Origin: Zhouia spongiae
Lineage (GTDB): Bacteria; Bacteroidota; Bacteroidia; Flavobacteriales; Flavobacteriaceae
Direction of reading: 5' to 3'
Assembly: GCF_022760175.1 (NCBI RefSeq)
Contig: NZ_CP094326.1
Location: 186,001 to 250,000 of the forward strand
DNA: 64,000 bases
This document shows positions 17,701 to 28,200 of this stretch, piece by piece (the stretch's first letter is position 1; every line of letters begins with the position of its first letter). The position numbers were made by a program, and so were the translations under genes. The notes under the pieces are model-generated. The model searched no databases and had not been told where the DNA came from. It worked only from the letters and a program-made list of their open reading frames with translations.

Positions 17701-18272
17701 TATGAAATTTCAATAACTGAATTTTTATTAGCCACAGTAAAGCTGAAATTCCCGTCAAAATCTGTTAAAGTTCCCCGTGTAGTCCCTTTTTCAATAATAT
17801 TAGCTCCGGGTAAAGGCACATCATTTTGATCTACAACATGTCCGCTTATTTTAAAATTTTGCTCTATAGAAAGGAGTGACTCATTGTTTTGAAATGCTTT
17901 GGCAGTATCTTTTTTATTTTTTAATATGATCTGTTTATCCATCAGGGTATAACTGATGTTTGAATTAACAAACAACCTTTGTAACACAGACGGCAATGGT
18001 TCTTCTTCGGCATTAATAAAGACAATATTATTGTAATCCAATTCACTATCATTATACAGAAACTTGAATTCTGTTAAAGACTCTATTTTAGTCAGCACAT
18101 CTTCAATACTAACATTCGCCATATTTAAAGTGATTTTACTTTTTTGCCCAAAGGATTCAGAGGCTTGAAGCTGAAATAAAGAAACCATTAAGAAAAGTAA
18201 GGTCAGTTTCATTTTTAAATCAAATTTTAGGGAAAGTGAATTGATTCCCCTTAACTTAAACGCTTTTTTCAT
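14736..18272 (-). CDS. SusC/RagA TonB-dependent transporter with N-terminal STN domain
   Basis: 1178-residue outer-membrane active transporter. I chose the ATG at 18270-18272, giving the usual N-terminus ending in LKFDLKMKLTLLFL; a GTG 14 codons earlier is also in frame. Order: signal peptide to about 43, STN signalling domain about 47-118, carboxypeptidase-D-like beta-sandwich about 141-215, TonB box near DEVVLIGYG (219-227), plug about 230-350 and a 22-strand barrel with the SusC-type DVNGDGELTIEDS segment. STN domains contact a FecR anti-sigma, matching the fecR and sigma genes upstream. So ligand binding outside should induce the locus through an ECF sigma. Confidence 0.96.
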   Translation of the reverse strand: MKKAFKLRGINSLSLKFDLKMKLTLLFLMVSLFQLQASESFGQKSKITLNMANVSIEDVLTKIESLTEFKFLYNDSELDYNNIVFINAEEEPLPSVLQRLFVNSNISYTLMDKQIILKNKKDTAKAFQNNESLLSIEQNFKISGHVVDQNDVPLPGANIIEKGTTRGTLTDFDGNFSFTVANKNSVIEISYIGFKTVEIKVGDHTKFNIKLEPGTSSLDEVVLIGYGSKKREEISSAVSTINSTQLADNTVGVTSFDRSLSGLAKGVNIKTTSGAPGAGVDINIRGYTSPFSGSDNNPLFVIDGVPIQTNPTTIYTDKTVYTEVQNPLLSINPNDIETIDILKDAAATAIYGSRGANGVIIVNTKKGKKNDMVNINLSTSITLSTPINTQDYLNTDEFKNYLDVYFANTFEAVNKGLVSPTILNNYRDMYNLNPDNTYAGLKQSFFGNADTDWNKAVYRNPAYSKNYNLSITGGSEKTSYYVSGGYTDQEGIVKNDTFDNYSLRFGLDTKLNKVFDMGINISLGYSDRFRGTAYDDFYDFVLHARPDIPVFDENGKPTRMPMVYGPGLVGTTANPYGQSTLHSNTTNAYNVIGNYYFKANINDNFSVKASVNGSYMYTKSYKYTPYSLVGIELPAYGFTLTPSESYAFDSKSLITNLTTDLTANYSNKFDKHQVDALIGYSWLRNNIDKSYTDLTGFPDDYVLTNASNANLTSIDATAVESGLNSFLARASYNYDSKYFMTATMRMDKSSKFAPGNKEAFFPSLAASWNISKETFLEDSETINLLRLRASIGKTGSTNLGDFVFLQGFSAGIREEAFYNGNTAIGLGNQLANENAGWETTNEVNIGLDFKLFKNRFSGSIDLYNRKTTGALVNTPIPLEAGLSNFTSNFIDLTNKGFELEFGGDILKFDNLQWRASVNISKNINKIDRLTSAIGLNVNSPYETGKEINLIRGYVVEGIYQSQNEIDDLNTNSPTGIYSTIGTVGPGDYRYKDVNGDGELTIEDSYGIIGSSQPDFFGGFNSSISYKSFQLAAYFNFSYGSEIRVNDGTYLNGSPNFNPIQRYNVQHRWSPTNTGATLPQLVYRGSSDINMKTSTANVYDGSYLRLRNIQLTYNLSPEIARMLFIKRASVFVSGSNLFTWTNFMGMDPENGNGSASPNQLSGLQYPNSKAWSLGINFNF

Positions 18273-18324
18273 ATTTTTGAGTTGTATTAGGTGGTTAAAT
18301 AATGATTTAGTCACTGTTTATAGT

Positions 18325-18348
18325 CGGGGAATGTTGGAGCATTTCCCG
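18325..18348. other. Hairpin between fecR and the SusC-like gene
   Basis: CGGGGAATG (18325-18333) and CATTTCCCG (18340-18348) form an 8-of-9-bp stem with a 6-base loop. No T run follows on the minus strand, so it is not a standard terminator. It may protect or process the downstream transporter mRNA. Confidence 0.35.
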
Positions 18349-18432
18349 ATTCTTTCTTTTCCAGAAGAAAAAATATTCCCTGGTAAGTGACTTCACTTAA
18401 ACTCTATACCATAAGCAGGTGAATTATATGTG

Positions 18433-19584
18433 TTACTGAATTATTATTTTATTATTTTCAATTATAAAATCAATATTATAATTGACCTTAAATGAATTCA
18501 TTACTTCTTCTATGGTCTCGGTATCAAATCTTGCAGTAAATTTCTCTGAACCGATTTTTTGATTATTGTTTATAATTTCAACATTGTAATGACGCTCTAA
18601 TTTTTTTATAATAGACTCAAAAGGCATATGTCTGAAAACGAGTTCTCCATGCAGCCATGCCGTATACAACCCTGTATCGGCCTCGCTCAGATCAACTTGA
18701 TTGGTAGCTCTGTTCCATGTTGCCATCAATCCGGGACTTAAAACAGCTGATGACTCCGGATTATAAATAGAATCTTTATGATATATGCCTATAGAACCTT
18801 CTAACAACACTGTTTTAATATTTACATCTTCTTCATAAGATGACATATTAAACTGTGTGCCGAGCACTCTTACATCGACTTGACGGGCATTTACGATAAA
18901 TGGGTGTTTTTTATCTTTCGCAACATTAAAAAAACCTTCGCCCTGTAAATAAACTTCACGGTCCTGGCCTTCAATAAACTTCACCGGATATCTTAAAGTA
19001 CTCCCCGAATTCAGGTTTACAATACTTCCATCAGACAAAGTCACTTCAAACTTTTTACCATAAGGAACGCTGAGCGTATTAAACAGAAGTGACTCTTTAG
19101 CACGATCTGAATTATATACTAATTGATTTTTGTTCTGTACCCCTATAATGTTTCCCTGATTATCTACAAGTTGTTCTTCAAGATGAGTATTTAAAATTCT
19201 GATATCTCCATTATCCAGTTGTAAAGTAACTTGCTTCTCTTGCACTGTAAGTTTGGGTTCGCCAGGATGGTAAGTCTTTAGGGTAAAATAACCGATAGCC
19301 ATTATAATTGTAATTACGGCAGCATACTTATAAAACTTTTGAATTAAAGCTATTCTAGGGTTTTTCTTGGAGTTTATTTTGTTCATGGTTGTTTCATAAG
19401 CCTTTAGCGAATCAAAAACCGTGTTCTTCTTCAACGAATAATTAATACTCAAATAATCTTTAAATATTCTCTGATTGTCTTCATCTTCTAACCATGTTGC
19501 CAAGTCATTAATTTCTGAATAGGATGCTTCATTATTAATAAACTTGGTAATAATAATTTTCATTCCTTTTTTAGTCATCATCAC
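18433..19584 (-). CDS. FecR-family anti-sigma factor
   Basis: 383-residue inner-membrane anti-sigma. A cytosolic N-terminal part (about 1-85) binds the sigma factor, one TM follows at about 87-102, then a periplasmic FecR domain (about 165-265, VPYGKKFEVTLSDGSIVNLNSGS... and GEGFFNVAKDKKHPFIV) and the C-terminal DUF4974 (about 315-383) that would meet the STN domain of the transporter. Divergent from the sigma gene and upstream of the SusC gene on the same strand. MMM at the start leaves the exact ATG open by a few codons. Confidence 0.94.
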   Translation of the reverse strand: MMMTKKGMKIIITKFINNEASYSEINDLATWLEDEDNQRIFKDYLSINYSLKKNTVFDSLKAYETTMNKINSKKNPRIALIQKFYKYAAVITIIMAIGYFTLKTYHPGEPKLTVQEKQVTLQLDNGDIRILNTHLEEQLVDNQGNIIGVQNKNQLVYNSDRAKESLLFNTLSVPYGKKFEVTLSDGSIVNLNSGSTLRYPVKFIEGQDREVYLQGEGFFNVAKDKKHPFIVNARQVDVRVLGTQFNMSSYEEDVNIKTVLLEGSIGIYHKDSIYNPESSAVLSPGLMATWNRATNQVDLSEADTGLYTAWLHGELVFRHMPFESIIKKLERHYNVEIINNNQKIGSEKFTARFDTETIEEVMNSFKVNYNIDFIIENNKIIIQ

Positions 19585-19689
19585 TATAGTCTTTAATGAG
19601 TGTTATCATTAAGACGGATTCTTTTTAAAAAACCACTATTATATTAAATAATTTTATTTCATTTGTATTGATTCTTAAGAAAATCAATG

Positions 19690-19744
19690 TTTTTGATAAA
19701 AAATAAGCACTTAATCGTCATGTTTTATCATTATTTATCAAAAA
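19690..19744. promoter_or_regulatory. 11-bp inverted repeat in the sigma/fecR divergent region
   Basis: TTTTTGATAAA (19690-19700) and TTTATCAAAAA (19734-19744) are perfect inverted copies 33 bases apart, with a further TTTATCA at 19724-19730. They lie in the AT-rich 197-base divergent intergenic region. They could be a regulator site or simply reflect AT richness. Confidence 0.35.
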
Positions 19745-19781
19745 ACAAAACATTATTTAACATAAAAAAACTAAAGTTTCA

Positions 19782-20405
19782 TTGAAGGAATACTCATTAA
19801 AGCATAAATTGATAGCGGATTTTAAAAAAGGTAATGTAGAAGCGTATAAAGAAATTTATCTAACTTATTATCAGGATCTGTGTATTTATGCATGTAGCTA
19901 TACTAATGATCATTATGCCGCTGAAGATTTGGTGCAAAATGTTTTGTTGAAATTTTGGGAAAACAGGGCTAGTATCAATATCGATACAGCGCTTAAGAGT
20001 TATTTGTACAAGTCTGTCCATAATTCATTCATAGATGGATACAGAAAAGAAAAGAATCAAAAGGAAAATTTAGAAGATCTAAGATATAAACTTCTGATTG
20101 ACTCTATTGAAGAAAATACGGATATTCAAGATAGTCGTTTAGCAATATTGAGAGAAGGTATTGGGGAGCTCCCGCAACGATGCAGGGAAATTTTTATGAT
20201 GAGTAAATTTGAGGGTATGTCGTATAAACAAATTGCTGAGAACCTGAATATTTCGGTAAACACCGTTGAAAATCAAATTGGCAAGGCCTTTAAAATACTG
20301 AGAACTAAATTAAAGACCGGCAGGTATGTAAATCTATTTATTGATTTTTTTGTAAAAAAACTAGCCTGGCGTAAAACAACACAAAAAAACCTGGTTACAA
20401 AATAG
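19782..20405 (+). CDS. RNA polymerase ECF sigma factor (FecI-like)
   Basis: 207-residue sigma-70 family factor. Region 2 is at about 20-90 (YYQDLCIYACSYTNDHYAAEDLVQNVLLKFWENR), region 4 at about 128-180 (LPQRCREIFMMSKFEGMSYKQIAENLNISVNTVENQIGKAFKIL, HTH). Start: the only initiator between the preceding in-frame stop at 19758-19760 and region 2 is the TTG at 19782, giving LKEYSLKHKL with formyl-Met first. With the divergent FecR protein and the STN-bearing SusC it forms a surface-signalling system. It should drive transcription of the SusC operon. Confidence 0.93.
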   Translation: MKEYSLKHKLIADFKKGNVEAYKEIYLTYYQDLCIYACSYTNDHYAAEDLVQNVLLKFWENRASINIDTALKSYLYKSVHNSFIDGYRKEKNQKENLEDLRYKLLIDSIEENTDIQDSRLAILREGIGELPQRCREIFMMSKFEGMSYKQIAENLNISVNTVENQIGKAFKILRTKLKTGRYVNLFIDFFVKKLAWRKTTQKNLVTK

Positions 20406-20435
20406 TTTAAGCTTTTGTAATAACACCATTACAGG

Positions 20436-20474
20436 GCATAAAAAAGTCCTCATTTAATGAGGACTTTTTTATGC
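20436..20474. terminator. Bidirectional terminator, sigma gene / DUF3467 gene
   Basis: Near-perfect 19-bp inverted repeat, GCATAAAAAAGTCCTCATT and its complement around a single central T. It contains A and T runs on both sides, so it serves convergent transcripts. The stop codon of the DUF3467 gene (20469-20471) lies inside the stem. Confidence 0.9.
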
Positions 20475-20783
20475 TTCGCCGGTTGGTCCAAAATTCATTG
20501 GTATCGGCGGTTGTTCATATTCTTTAATTTCTCCATGAGCGTTCTCAAATCGGGTTACGTTATCCTGTAATGCTTTTAAGAATCTTTTCGCATGTTGCGG
20601 GGTTAATACAATTCTACTCCTCACTTTTGCTTTAGGCACTCCGGGCATTACACTAATAAAATCAACGACGAACTCAGATACCGAATGATTGATTATAGCC
20701 AGGTTAGAATATATTCCTTGAGCTACATTATCATCGAGCTCAATATTAATTTGTCCTTGTTTGTTTTTATCTTTTTCACTCAT
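20469..20783 (-). CDS. DUF3467 domain protein
   Basis: 104 residues, no signal. The central segment (about 14-95: INIELDDNVAQGIYSNLAIINHSVSEFVVDFISVMPG..., then VRSRIVLTPQHAKRFLKALQDN) is DUF3467. The gene lies directly downstream of rpoC in many Bacteroidota. A strong hairpin terminator separates it from rpoC here and leaves only about 30 bases for a promoter of its own, so readthrough from the rpoBC transcript is likely. Function unknown. Proximity to rpoC suggests a link to transcription, but that is guilt by association only. Confidence 0.9.
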   Translation of the reverse strand: MSEKDKNKQGQINIELDDNVAQGIYSNLAIINHSVSEFVVDFISVMPGVPKAKVRSRIVLTPQHAKRFLKALQDNVTRFENAHGEIKEYEQPPIPMNFGPTGEA

Positions 20784-20810
20784 ATTTTAAATATACTATA
20801 AAAAACAAAA

Positions 20811-20832
20811 CCCCGGGCTTTACACCCGGGGC
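20811..20832 (-). terminator. Terminator/attenuator after rpoC
   Basis: CCCCGGG and CCCGGGG form a GC-rich stem, followed on the minus strand by a T-rich tract (TTTTGTTTTT). It ends the rpoBC transcript 20 bases after the rpoC stop codon and lies just before the DUF3467 start, so partial readthrough would set the DUF3467 level. Confidence 0.85.
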
Positions 20833-20852
20833 TTTTTTTATTTAAACTGAAA

Positions 20853-23800
20853 TTATAGATTCACTTTAGCTTTGCTGGCCATAATTTCGTTGTACTCTTC
20901 TTTAGATCCTACAATTATATTATCATAATCTCTCATACCTGTACCGGCCGGAATTCTATGACCTACAATTACATTCTCTTTTAATCCTTCTAAACTATCC
21001 ACCTTACCGCTTACAGCTGCTTCATTCAGTACTTTAGTAGTTTCCTGGAATGATGCCGCAGAGATAAATGACTTCGTCTGGAGTGATGCCCTGGTAATAC
21101 CTTGTAAGATTGGTGTTGCCACTGCCGGCACCGCATCTCTGGCTATTACCAAGTCTTTATCGTTACGTCTCAGAATTGAATTCTCATCTCTTAACTCACG
21201 CGGTGTAATTATTTGTCCGGCACGTAGACTCTCTGAGTCACCGATTTCTTCAACAACTTTCATTCCGAAAATGCGATCGTTCTCTTCGATGAAATCGAAT
21301 TTATGGATCAATTCATTTTCAAGGAAGTTGGTATCACCCGGATCATTGATGATCACTTTTCGCATCATCTGACGTACAACAACTTCAAAGTGCTTATCAT
21401 TAATTTTCACACCCTGTAAACGATATACTTCCTGTACTTCGTTTACCAGGTATTGTTGAACTGCAGAAGGCCCTTTTATTTTAAGGATATCTTCAGGTGT
21501 AATTGCGCCATCAGATAATGGCATCCCTGCTCTTACGTAATCATTTTCCTGAACCAGAATCTGATTCGAAAGTTTAACCAGGTATTTCTTAATGTCACCT
21601 AATTTAGACTCGACGATAATCTCGCGGTTTCCACGCTTGATTTTACCAAATGATACAACACCATCAATTTCAGAAACAACGGCAGGATTAGAAGGGTTAC
21701 GCGCTTCGAATAATTCGGTTACACGTGGCAGACCTCCGGTAATATCACCCGCTTTAGATGACTTACGAGGAATTTTAACCAATACCTTACCCTCTTTAAT
21801 CTTATCGCCATCATCAACCATCAAGTGAGCTCCCACCGGCAAGTTGTATGAACGCAATGTAGTACCTTTAGCATCTTTGATCAATAAGGTCGGGATCAGT
21901 TTTCTGTTTCTTGATTCAGAAATTACCTTTTCCTGGAAACCTGTTTGCTCATCAATCTCTACCTGGTAAGTAACACCTTGTTCTATATTTTCATAAGCGA
22001 TTTTTCCGGAGAATTCAGAAATAATAACTGCGTTATACGGATCCCATTGACAGATCGCGTCTCCTTTGGCTACTGTCTGACCATCTTTAACAAAGATAGT
22101 TGAACCGTAAGGAATGTTATTAGTTGCTAAAGTAATTCCGGATTTTTCATCGATGAATTTAACTTCGGCAGTACGTGAGATCACAATCTCAGAAGCATTT
22201 CCTTCGGCATTTTCACCTGTAACTGTCTTAAGATCGTCTATTTCAACTCTACATTCATATTTAGAAAGAACTTTGTTCTCTTCAGAAATGTTACCGGCAA
22301 TACCACCAACGTGGAACGTACGCAGTGTTAACTGTGTACCCGGCTCACCGATCGACTGTGCAGCAACAACACCAACAGCCTCACCTCTTTGAACCATTTT
22401 GCCTGTAGCCAGGTTTCTACCATAACACTTGGCACAAATTCCATGCTTGGCTTCACAAGTCAATGGAGAACGTACTTCTACTTTTTCTACCGGAGAAGCA
22501 TCTATTCTTTTCACATGTGCTTCCGTTATTTCCTCTCCTGCGCCTACAAGCAATTCACCTGTAAGTGGATTATGTACGTCATTAAGTGAAACACGTCCTA
22601 AGATTCGTTCTCCAAGAGATTCTACGATCTCCTCATTCTTCTTCAACGGTTCTACTTCAAGCCCTCTAAGCGTACCACAATCTACAGAATTTACAATGAC
22701 ATCTTGAGATACATCGACAAGACGACGTGTTAAGTAACCTGCATCGGCCGTTTTAAGAGCCGTATCCGCAAGACCTTTACGGGCACCGTGAGTAGAGATA
22801 AAGTATTCAAGAATCGAAAGCCCTTCTTTAAAGTTCGAAAGGATCGGGTTTTCAATAATTTCTCCACCGCCCGCAGTCGATTTTTTAGGTTTCGCCATCA
22901 GACCACGCATACCTGTTAACTGACGGATTTGTTCTTTTGATCCCCTTGCTCCTGAATCTAACATCATAAATACCGAGTTAAATCCTTGCTGGTCTTCACG
23001 GATTCGCTTCATCGCCAATTCCGTTAACATGGCATTGGTAGATGTCCATACATCAATTACCTGGTTATAACGTTCGTTATTGGTAATAAGACCCATGTTA
23101 TAGTTCATTATGATCCCTTCCACCTGCTCATTTGCCTCTGCAATTAAGCTGGACTTTTTGTCCGGGATAATAATATCTCCTAAACTGAATGATAAACCTC
23201 CGCGGAATGCGAAGTTGTATCCCATATTCTTGATCTTATCCAGGAAATCTGAAGTTGTCGGAACATCTGTGGTTTTCAGGACATGACCGATGATATCACG
23301 AAGTGATTTCTTGGTCAGTACAGCATTGATATATCCTGCCTGCTCCGGAACCATTTCATTAAATAATACACGACCTACGGTAGTTTCGATAATCTTAGTA
23401 ACCAAGTCTCCGTTTTCGTCTAAGTCTTTTGTTCTGACTTTAATGTATGCATTCAAAGTAACTCTCTGCTCGTTGTAAGCGATATTCACCTCTTCAGGAG
23501 AATAGAATGTCATACCTTCACCCTTAACCCCATTCTCCGGAGTAGCTTCTCTACCTTTGGTCATATAATAAAGACCCAGTACCATATCCTGAGATGGTAC
23601 GGTAATCGGAGATCCGTTAGCAGGGTTCAAAATGTTATGAGACCCTAACATCAACAATTGAGCTTCCAAAATGGCCTCAGGTCCTAACGGAACGTGAACC
23701 GCCATCTGGTCACCATCGAAATCCGCATTAAATGCCGTACATGTTAATGGGTGCAACTGAATAGCCTTCCCTTCAATAAGTTTAGGCTGGAAAGCCTGAA

Positions 23801-25151
23801 TCCCCAGACGGTGAAGGGTCGGAGCACGGTTAAGTAATACCGGGTGCCCTTTAATTACGTTATCAAGGATGTCCCATACTACCGGCTCTCTTCTATCTAT
23901 AATTTTCTTAGCAGATTTAACTGTTTTTACAATTCCTCTTTCAATCAGTTTACGGATAACAAAAGGCTTGTAAAGCTCTGCCGCCATGTCTTTCGGAAGA
24001 CCACACTCGTATAATTTAAGTTCTGGTCCAACAACGATTACTGAACGTGCTGAATAATCTACACGTTTACCTAACAAGTTTTGACGGAAACGTCCTTGCT
24101 TACCTTTTAGTGAATCAGATAATGATTTTAAAGGCCTGTTGGATTCAGTTTTTACCGCAGATGATTTTCTCGTGTTATCGAATAATGAATCTACTGCTTC
24201 CTGAAGCATCCGTTTTTCGTTACGTAATATTACCTCAGGTGCTTTGATCTCAATCAGACGTTTTAAGCGGTTATTTCTGATAATTACACGTCTGTAAAGA
24301 TCGTTCAAATCTGAAGTAGCAAAACGACCACCGTCTAAAGGAACTAACGGACGTAATTCTGGCGGTATAACCGGAATTACCTTCATGATCATCCACTCAG
24401 GTTTGTTCTCTCTGTTCTTCTGGGCCTCACGGAAAGCTTCTACAACCTGTAAACGCTTTAAAGCTTCAGTTTTACGTTGCTTAGAAGTTTCTGTGTTAGC
24501 TTTATGACGAAGTTCGTATGATAATTCGTTTAAGTCTAATCTGTTTAAAATATCGATTAAACATTCCGCCCCCATTTTAGCGATAAACTTGTTAGGATCA
24601 GAATCATCAAGATATAGGTTTTCCTGCGGAAGGGTATCTAAAATATTCAGATATTCTTCTTCCGTTAAGAAATCCATTTTATTTAGCTCTTCTCCTTCCG
24701 GTCCTTTTGCGATACCTGGCTGAATTACTACATAACGCTCGTAGTAAATAATCATGTCCAGTTTTTTAGAAGGCAAACCAAGAAGGTATCCAATTTTGTT
24801 TGGCAACGAACGGAAATACCAAATATGTGCAATCGGCACAACCAAATTGATATGTCCAACTCTGTCTCTACGTACTTTTTTCTCGGTAACCTCTACACCA
24901 CATCGGTCACAAACAATTCCTTTATATCGGATTCTTTTATATTTTCCACAAGCACATTCGTAATCTTTTACAGGTCCAAAAATACGCTCACAGAAAAGAC
25001 CATCGCGCTCTGGTTTGTGAGTACGATAGTTGATGGTTTCTGGCTTCAGAACTTCACCATGCGATTCTGCTAAAATTGACTCTGGAGAAGCCAAACCGAT
25101 TGAGATCTTATTAAATCTCTGTACAGTATTCCTATCTTTTGTCTTTGCCAT
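20853..25151 (-). CDS. rpoC: RNA polymerase subunit beta'
   Basis: 1432-residue largest RNA polymerase subunit. The N-terminal zinc-binding motif is [20 protein letters not shown]. The catalytic [12 protein letters not shown] triad binds the two active-site magnesium ions. The bridge helix/trigger-loop region follows ([19 protein letters not shown]), then the second zinc site ([16 protein letters not shown]) and the Bacteroidota-sized C-terminal part. Its ATG lies 64 bases after rpoB. No truncation or insertion beyond family norm was noticed. Confidence 0.98.
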   Translation of the reverse strand: MAKTKDRNTVQRFNKISIGLASPESILAESHGEVLKPETINYRTHKPERDGLFCERIFGPVKDYECACGKYKRIRYKGIVCDRCGVEVTEKKVRRDRVGHINLVVPIAHIWYFRSLPNKIGYLLGLPSKKLDMIIYYERYVVIQPGIAKGPEGEELNKMDFLTEEEYLNILDTLPQENLYLDDSDPNKFIAKMGAECLIDILNRLDLNELSYELRHKANTETSKQRKTEALKRLQVVEAFREAQKNRENKPEWMIMKVIPVIPPELRPLVPLDGGRFATSDLNDLYRRVIIRNNRLKRLIEIKAPEVILRNEKRMLQEAVDSLFDNTRKSSAVKTESNRPLKSLSDSLKGKQGRFRQNLLGKRVDYSARSVIVVGPELKLYECGLPKDMAAELYKPFVIRKLIERGIVKTVKSAKKIIDRREPVVWDILDNVIKGHPVLLNRAPTLHRLGIQAFQPKLIEGKAIQLHPLTCTAFNADFDGDQMAVHVPLGPEAILEAQLLMLGSHNILNPANGSPITVPSQDMVLGLYYMTKGREATPENGVKGEGMTFYSPEEVNIAYNEQRVTLNAYIKVRTKDLDENGDLVTKIIETTVGRVLFNEMVPEQAGYINAVLTKKSLRDIIGHVLKTTDVPTTSDFLDKIKNMGYNFAFRGGLSFSLGDIIIPDKKSSLIAEANEQVEGIIMNYNMGLITNNERYNQVIDVWTSTNAMLTELAMKRIREDQQGFNSVFMMLDSGARGSKEQIRQLTGMRGLMAKPKKSTAGGGEIIENPILSNFKEGLSILEYFISTHGARKGLADTALKTADAGYLTRRLVDVSQDVIVNSVDCGTLRGLEVEPLKKNEEIVESLGERILGRVSLNDVHNPLTGELLVGAGEEITEAHVKRIDASPVEKVEVRSPLTCEAKHGICAKCYGRNLATGKMVQRGEAVGVVAAQSIGEPGTQLTLRTFHVGGIAGNISEENKVLSKYECRVEIDDLKTVTGENAEGNASEIVISRTAEVKFIDEKSGITLATNNIPYGSTIFVKDGQTVAKGDAICQWDPYNAVIISEFSGKIAYENIEQGVTYQVEIDEQTGFQEKVISESRNRKLIPTLLIKDAKGTTLRSYNLPVGAHLMVDDGDKIKEGKVLVKIPRKSSKAGDITGGLPRVTELFEARNPSNPAVVSEIDGVVSFGKIKRGNREIIVESKLGDIKKYLVKLSNQILVQENDYVRAGMPLSDGAITPEDILKIKGPSAVQQYLVNEVQEVYRLQGVKINDKHFEVVVRQMMRKVIINDPGDTNFLENELIHKFDFIEENDRIFGMKVVEEIGDSESLRAGQIITPRELRDENSILRRNDKDLVIARDAVPAVATPILQGITRASLQTKSFISAASFQETTKVLNEAAVSGKVDSLEGLKENVIVGHRIPAGTGMRDYDNIIVGSKEEYNEIMASKAKVNL

Positions 25152-25215
25152 GATATAAATGGTGATAATGTAATTTAATGTAAAAAAATGGTAGTGGGCA
25201 AAACACCCACTACGT

Positions 25216-28200
25216 TTATTCCTCTAATCTGATATCTAATCCAAGTCCTTTAAGTTCATGCATTAATACATTGAACGATTCAGGTAATCCTGGTTCCGGC
25301 ATAGCCTCTCCCTTAACAATAGTTTCGTATGTCTTGGCTCTACCTATAACATCATCAGATTTAACTGTTAAGATTTCTCTTAAGGTACTGGATGCTCCAT
25401 ATGCCTCAAGTGCCCAAACCTCCATCTCACCAAAACGCTGACCACCGAATTGTGCTTTACCACCTAGTGGTTGCTGCGTGATAAGCGAGTAAGGTCCGAT
25501 AGAACGTGCGTGCATCTTATCATCAACCATGTGACCTAGTTTCAACATATAGATAACTCCAACTGTTGCAGCTTGGTCAAAGCGTTGTCCTGTTCCTCCA
25601 TCATAAAGGTGTGTGTGACCAAATCTCGGCACCCCTGCTTCATCGGTATATTTATTGATCTCATCAAGTGAAGCCCCGTCAAAAATAGGAGTAGCAAACT
25701 TTCTGCCAAGCTTTAACCCTGCCCATCCCAGTACAGTTTCATAGATCTGACCAATGTTCATACGAGAAGGTACCCCTAGTGGATTCAATACGATATCTAC
25801 AGGTGTACCATCTTCTAAGAATGGCATATCTTCCTGTCTTACGATACGTGCAACGATACCTTTGTTACCGTGACGACCTGCCATCTTATCCCCTACTTTA
25901 AGTTTACGCTTTTTAGCAATATAAACTTTAGCCAGCTTCATAATACCTGATGGTAGCTCATCACCAACTGAGATCGTAAACTTATCTCTACGTAACGCTC
26001 CCTGAAGGTCGTTTAATTTAATTTTATAATTATGCAGAAGATCATTGATAAGCTCATTTGTCTGATCATCGGTGGTCCAGACTCCGCTTACCAGGTGAGC
26101 AAAATCATCAACAGAGTTTAACATCTTAAGGGTATACTTTTTACCTTTAGGCAGGACTTCTTCTCCTAAATCATTATATACTCCCTGGCATGTTTTTCCG
26201 TTAACCAAGGTGAATAGTTTTTCGATCAGCCTGTCTTTCAGACCATCGAATTTAAATCCGTAATCTGCCTCCAACCTTGCTATATCTTCCTTGTCTTTCG
26301 CTCTCTTACGTTTATCTTTTACTGCACGTGAGAACAATTTCTTATCTATTACAACTCCGCTTAGCGATGGAGAAGCTTTAAGAGAAGCATCTTTTACATC
26401 ACCTGCTTTGTCACCAAAGATAGCACGTAATAATTTTTCTTCAGGAGTAGGGTCAGACTCACCTTTCGGAGTAATCTTTCCGATCAAGATATCTCCCGGC
26501 TTAACTTCAGCACCCACTCTGATCATACCATTTTCATCAAGGTCTTTTGTTGCCTCTTCAGAAACGTTCGGAATATCATTAGTCAGTTCTTCAGCGCCTA
26601 ATTTGGTATCACGAACCTCCAGTGAATATTCATCGATATGAATGGATGTAAAGATATCTTCCCTAACAACCTTCTCAGATATTACAATTGCATCCTCGAA
26701 GTTATATCCTTTCCAGGGCATAAAGGCTACCTGTAGGTTTCTACCCAAAGCAAGTTCTCCTTGCTGCGTGGCATAACCTTCACATAAAACCTGATTTCTG
26801 ATAACTTTATCACCTTTTTTAACGATCGGTTTCAAGTTAATAGAAGTACCCTGGTTCGTTTTTCTGAATTTTACCAAGTCGTAAGTCTTGTAATCATCAT
26901 CAAAGCTTACCAACTGTTCGTTTTCAGTTCTGTCATATTTGATAACGATCTTGGTCGCATCAACATAATCTACCTCACCTGCACCTTCAGCATTGATCAA
27001 CACTCTTGAATCAGAAGCTACCTGACGCTCCAAACCAGTACCGACAATTGGCGACTGAGGGCGTAATAAAGGTACTGCCTGACGCATCATGTTTGATCCC
27101 ATCAATGCACGGTTTGCATCATCGTGCTCTAAGAATGGAATTAAAGATGCTGAAATAGACGCTATCTGGTTTGGAGCAACATCTGTATAATCTATAGCTG
27201 TTGGCTCAACAACAGGGAAGTCGCCTTCTTCACGTGCAATAACACGATCTTTATCAATAGTTCCGTCGTCTTTAAGCGGTATATTTGCTTGTGCTATTTT
27301 CTTTTCTTCTTCCTCTTCTGCACTTAAATAAAGAATTCCACTTAAATCTACTTTTCCTTCTTCTACCTTACGGTAAGGTGTTTCGATGAATCCCATTGAA
27401 TTCACCTTTGCAAAAACCCCTAATGATGAAATAAGTCCAATGTTTGGTCCTTCCGGTGTTTCGATCGGACACAAACGACCATAGTGTGTATAGTGAACAT
27501 CACGAACCTCGAAACCTGCTCTTTCTCTTGAAAGACCACCTGGTCCAAGAGCTGAAAGACGACGTTTGTGAGTGATCTCTGCTAATGGATTCGTTTGATC
27601 CATAAACTGAGATAACTGGTTGGTTCCGAAGAATGAGTTAATAACAGACGAAAGTGTCTTGGCATTAATCAAATCGATCGGCGTAAACACCTCATTATCA
27701 CGAACGTTCATACGCTCGCGAATAGTACGTGCCATACGTGCCAGACCTACACCGAACTGAGTAGATAATTGTTCCCCTACAGTTCTTACACGACGGTTAG
27801 ACAAGTGGTCGATATCATCAACTTCAGCTTTTGAATTGATAAGCTCAATCAGATACTTAACAATTGTGATAATATCTTCTTTCGTTAATACCTGCTTATC
27901 CATAGGGATATCAAGTCCTAACTTTTTATTCATTCTATAACGACCCACACCACCCAGGTTATAACGCTGATCAGAGAAGAATAACTTATCGATAATACCA
28001 CGGGCAGTTTCTTCATCTGGTGGTTCTGCATTACGTAACTGACGGTAAATGTGTTCTACAGCTTCTTTTTCAGAGTTTGTAGGGTCTTTTTGTAATGTAT
28101 TGTGAATGATCGCATAATCAGCTGTCAAGCTTTCCTCTTTATGAAGAAGGATAGACTTAACATTAGCATCCAGTATAAGATCAACATGTTCTTTTTCTAA

